From: Actinoplanes subtropicus | GTDB lineage: Bacteria; Actinomycetota; Actinomycetes; Mycobacteriales; Micromonosporaceae | DNA length: 64,000 nucleotides | Direction: 5' to 3' | Assembly: GCF_000721705.1 (NCBI RefSeq) | Contig: NZ_JOJL01000027.1 | Location: forward strand, 186,001 to 250,000 | In this document: piece by piece, positions 61,667-64,000 of the stretch | How the letters are laid out: every line of letters begins with the position of its first letter | Numbering within the stretch: the stretch's first letter is position 1 | Notes under the pieces: model-generated | The model's input: only the letters and a program-made list of their open reading frames with translations | What the model was told of the DNA's origin: nothing | Database searches by the model: none | Translations under genes and position numbers: made by a program

Positions 61667-61977
61667 TCATCACTCAGCAGGCCGAGCGCGGCGGTGTCGT
61701 GCGGTTGACGCTCTCGGGCGAGCTGGACCTCGCCACCGCCGACCGGCTTCAGCAACACGTACAGCGGGCTCTCGCGCAACCGGCGCGAAAGCTCGTGCTC
61801 GACCTGGCCGGCGTCGCCTTTTGTGACTCCACGGGCCTCGGCGCACTGCTGCACGCGCGCAACACCGCGGTGGAGCACGGCACCGGATTCCAGGTCACCC
61901 GCCCGCGGGGCCTCACGCAGCGGGTCCTGGAGGTCTCGGGACTGCTGGACATCCTCACCGGCGCGACCGACCCGTAG
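61663..61977 (+). CDS. STAS-domain anti-anti-sigma factor
   Basis: The product is 104 aa, the normal length. LTLSGELDLATADRLQQHV and LVLDLAGVAFCDSTGLGALL, with Ser56 as the predicted phosphorylation site, are the SpoIIAA/RsbV signature. GTG 61663 overlaps the upstream stop as GTGA. It is the expected substrate of the upstream kinase and of the downstream phosphatase. Confidence 0.95.
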   Translation: MIITQQAERGGVVRLTLSGELDLATADRLQQHVQRALAQPARKLVLDLAGVAFCDSTGLGALLHARNTAVEHGTGFQVTRPRGLTQRVLEVSGLLDILTGATDP

Positions 61978-62092
61978 CGTACGCCCGCATTTGTGCTCTT
62001 TGCCGTTGTTGTGTGGCCTGGCATGATCAACCCACGCCGGGCTGATCGGATCGGGCAGACCATAAGCTGTACCGGTGCCGCGGGAGCCACTG

Positions 62093-64000
62093 ATGGGCGA
62101 GGAGCAGCCGGAAGCGATCCGGTTCGCGCAGGTGCTCGGTCTGCTGGACGCAGATCCGCACGGCTGCGCCCTGGCGACCGCGGTGCGGGCCGCCGATGGC
62201 AGCATCGCCGATTTCCGGCTGGTGTATCTCAACGAGGCCGGTTGCGCGTTCCTGCAGCGCCCGGCGCAGGAGATGATCGGCCGCACGTATCGGCAGCTGT
62301 GGCCGGACACCGCCACCGACGGCACCTTGCCGTTGTACCAGCGGGTGGTCGAGGAGAAGATTCCGGCCGTACGCACGGTCTACCACGACCGGCCCACCCT
62401 GACCGGTCACTTCGAGATCCGGGTGGTGCCGCTCGGCGACGGCTTCGTGGCCCGGTTCGTCGACCTCAGCAAGCTCACCCTGGGATCGCAGACCGAGGGC
62501 GGTGCCCGCCTCTACGACGCGCTCGACGCCGCCTTCGACGGGTTCGCGGTGCTGCAGGCGGTCCGCGACGACACCGGCAGGATCACCGACTTCCGTTGCG
62601 AGTACATCAACCAGATCGGCGCCAAACTCGCCGGTCACAGCGTCGAAGACCGCATCGGGCGCGGCATCCTGGAGCAGCCGTCCCGCAGCGCCGAACTCGA
62701 CCTGTTCCCCCAGCTGCGTCACGTCGCCGAGACCGGTGACAGCTGGCATCAGCAGATAGCCGTGACCGGCAGCGCTCAGACTTGGGAGAGCAAAGCGGTC
62801 CGGGTCGATGTGGACATCGTGGCGGTGTCCTACCGGGACATCACCGAGCAGGTGGACCGGCAACGGCAGCTCGAGCAGAGCGCCGCCCTGGCCCAGGCCG
62901 CCGTCGACCGTACCGACGCGTTGCAGGCGGTCACCGCGGCGCTGGCCGCCGCGAGCAGCCCCGACGAGGTCTACCTTGCCATGGGAACCGTGGTCCGCCC
63001 GACCGCCGGCGGCCAGGGCCTCGTGGTCCTGCTCGCCGAGCACGACCGGCTCGTGCTCGGCTACCACGCCGGCTACGAGGACCACGTCGTCCGGCAACTG
63101 CGGGAGCTGCCGATGTCGCACCCGTACCCGGCGACCAGCGTCGCGCTCACCGGACAGGCACGATACGTCGGTACGCCGGAGCAGTTCGACGCGGCACAAC
63201 CCGACCCGGCCACCGCGATCTCCCGCGGCGGCCGGTCCGCATGGGCGTTCCTGCCGCTGAGCACCGCTGGGCAAACGCTGGGCACCCTGGTCATCGGCTA
63301 CCGCGACGCCCGCGAGTTCGACCCGGACGAGCGCGCCAACCTGATGGCCTTCGCCCGCACCGCCGCACAGGCCCTGCACCGGGCCCTGCTGCACCAGGCG
63401 CAGCTGTCCATCGCCACCGACCTGCAACGAGCCCTGCTACCCGCCGCGCTGCCCACCCTCGACGGCGCCCGGCACGCCGTGCGGTACCTGCCCTGGACCC
63501 AGGGCGCCGACGTCGGCGGCGACTGGTACGACGTGATCCAGATCGACGACGCCCGCGCGGCCATCGTGATCGGCGACGTGGCCGGCCACAGCCCGCGGGC
63601 CGCTGCCATCATGGGCCAGTTGCGCAGCGCGGTACGCGCCTACGCCGCCGACGGCTACCCTCCGGCCGACGTGATCGGCCGGGCGAACCAGCACCTGTGC
63701 CGCTACGAGCCGAACGCGATGGCCACCTGCTGCTACCTCGAACTGCACCTGCACAACGGCACGGCCACCGCCGTCCTGGCCGGTCACCCACCACCGCTGC
63801 GGTACGCCGACGGCCACGCCGCGCCGCTGCGGGTGAAACCCGGGCCTCCGCTCGGCACCCGGCAGGCTACCTACCACCAGCAGACTGTCACCCTGCCGGC
63901 CGGCTGCTGCCTGCTGCTCTACACCGACGGCCTCATCGAGGACCGCCACCACACCATCGACCGCGGCCTGACCGAACTGTGCCAAGCGATCGAATCCGCA
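62093..64000 (+). CDS. PAS-PAS-GAF-PP2C (SpoIIE/RsbU-type) phosphatase (C-terminus beyond window)
   Basis: 636 codons are visible and the frame runs off the right edge. Two PAS-like domains (about 1-125, FRLVYLNEAGCAFLQRPAQE; about 140-260, FRCEYINQIGAKLAGHSVED, SYRDITEQVDRQRQLEQSAA) are followed by a GAF domain (about 270-440). The SpoIIE-type PP2C domain follows (DLQRALLPAALPTLDGARHA, QGADVGGDWYDVI with the metal Asp, VIGDVAGHSPRAAAIMGQLR, GHPPPLR, LLYTDGLIED). It should dephosphorylate the upstream STAS protein when its sensor domains perceive a signal. ATG 62093 has GGAG upstream. Confidence 0.93.
   Translation, partial: MGEEQPEAIRFAQVLGLLDADPHGCALATAVRAADGSIADFRLVYLNEAGCAFLQRPAQEMIGRTYRQLWPDTATDGTLPLYQRVVEEKIPAVRTVYHDRPTLTGHFEIRVVPLGDGFVARFVDLSKLTLGSQTEGGARLYDALDAAFDGFAVLQAVRDDTGRITDFRCEYINQIGAKLAGHSVEDRIGRGILEQPSRSAELDLFPQLRHVAETGDSWHQQIAVTGSAQTWESKAVRVDVDIVAVSYRDITEQVDRQRQLEQSAALAQAAVDRTDALQAVTAALAAASSPDEVYLAMGTVVRPTAGGQGLVVLLAEHDRLVLGYHAGYEDHVVRQLRELPMSHPYPATSVALTGQARYVGTPEQFDAAQPDPATAISRGGRSAWAFLPLSTAGQTLGTLVIGYRDAREFDPDERANLMAFARTAAQALHRALLHQAQLSIATDLQRALLPAALPTLDGARHAVRYLPWTQGADVGGDWYDVIQIDDARAAIVIGDVAGHSPRAAAIMGQLRSAVRAYAADGYPPADVIGRANQHLCRYEPNAMATCCYLELHLHNGTATAVLAGHPPPLRYADGHAAPLRVKPGPPLGTRQATYHQQTVTLPAGCCLLLYTDGLIEDRHHTIDRGLTELCQAIESA

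Overview
The window is very GC-rich DNA with strongly GC-biased third codon positions. It has many GTG and TTG starts, GTGA/ATGA stop-start overlaps, and several genes whose -10 hexamer sits exactly 6 nt before the start codon (leaderless mRNAs). Together with the protein types (XRE-NB-ARC-TPR regulators, SpoIIE/RsbW/STAS modules, S53 peptidase, LacI-controlled sugar importers, F420-dependent-type oxidoreductase), this points to a filamentous actinomycete, most likely Micromonosporaceae (Actinoplanes-like). The family placement is inference. No rRNA, tRNA, intact insertion sequence, prophage or CRISPR array was found.

Left part (1-21.4 kb): a signalling or conflict-like island. A TPR protein and a CHAT (caspase-like) protease, encoded in two frames joined by a TGATG overlap, diverge from an XRE-NB-ARC-TPR (STAND) regulator. 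Next comes a giant beta-propeller/Hydin-Ig/L-type-lectin protein. Then follows a tightly coupled seven-gene operon (9322-21356): vWA-domain membrane protein, tubulin/FtsZ-like protein, two-part membrane protein, 42-aa membrane microprotein, degenerate kinase-zinc knuckle-TRAFAC-type GTPase fusion, GTPase-associated (GAP1-like) tail-anchored protein, and a polytopic membrane protein. Five of its six junctions are overlaps of 4-8 nt. This operon is the most interesting system in the window.

Middle part (21.4-41.2 kb): carbohydrate use. After a truncated small gene, a MetE-like protein, a repeat-bearing unknown and a DDN-like oxidoreductase come a LacI regulator and its apparent target operon (binding protein, two permeases, GH51 arabinofuranosidase). 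It converges on a second import operon (binding protein, two permeases, Gfo/Idh oxidoreductase, GH38 alpha-mannosidase). Between them lies a perfect inverted repeat followed by 67-bp tandem repeats. The second operon has a well-formed promoter with a LacI-type palindrome in its spacer, two more palindromes upstream, and an intra-operon hairpin after the binding-protein gene. A PmoA-like/polysaccharide-lyase-like gene pair follows.

Right part (41.2-64 kb): a GntR remnant (UTRA only), PhzF, an SRPBCC-ArsR pair with twin operators, DUF4395, a hydrolase pseudogene and a VOC protein. Next is a gene-free stretch (44984-45300) rich in perfect hairpins that may encode a structured RNA on the minus strand. 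Beyond it lie secreted proteins (an unknown secreted protein divergent from an S53 peptidase), an AraC regulator, a methyltransferase, a GH30 glycosidase with a discoidin-like domain, a frameshifted membrane protein and a large GH78 rhamnosidase with its own operator. The window closes with an anti-sigma/anti-anti-sigma/phosphatase partner-switching module preceded by a sigma-B-like promoter.

Two themes link the genes. One is nucleotide-dependent signalling (STAND, GTPase, tubulin-like, CHAT). The other is import and breakdown of plant-type polysaccharides (arabinan, mannosides, rhamnosides, beta-glucosides) under LacI-type repressors. No sugar ABC ATPase is present, so both importers must borrow one encoded elsewhere.
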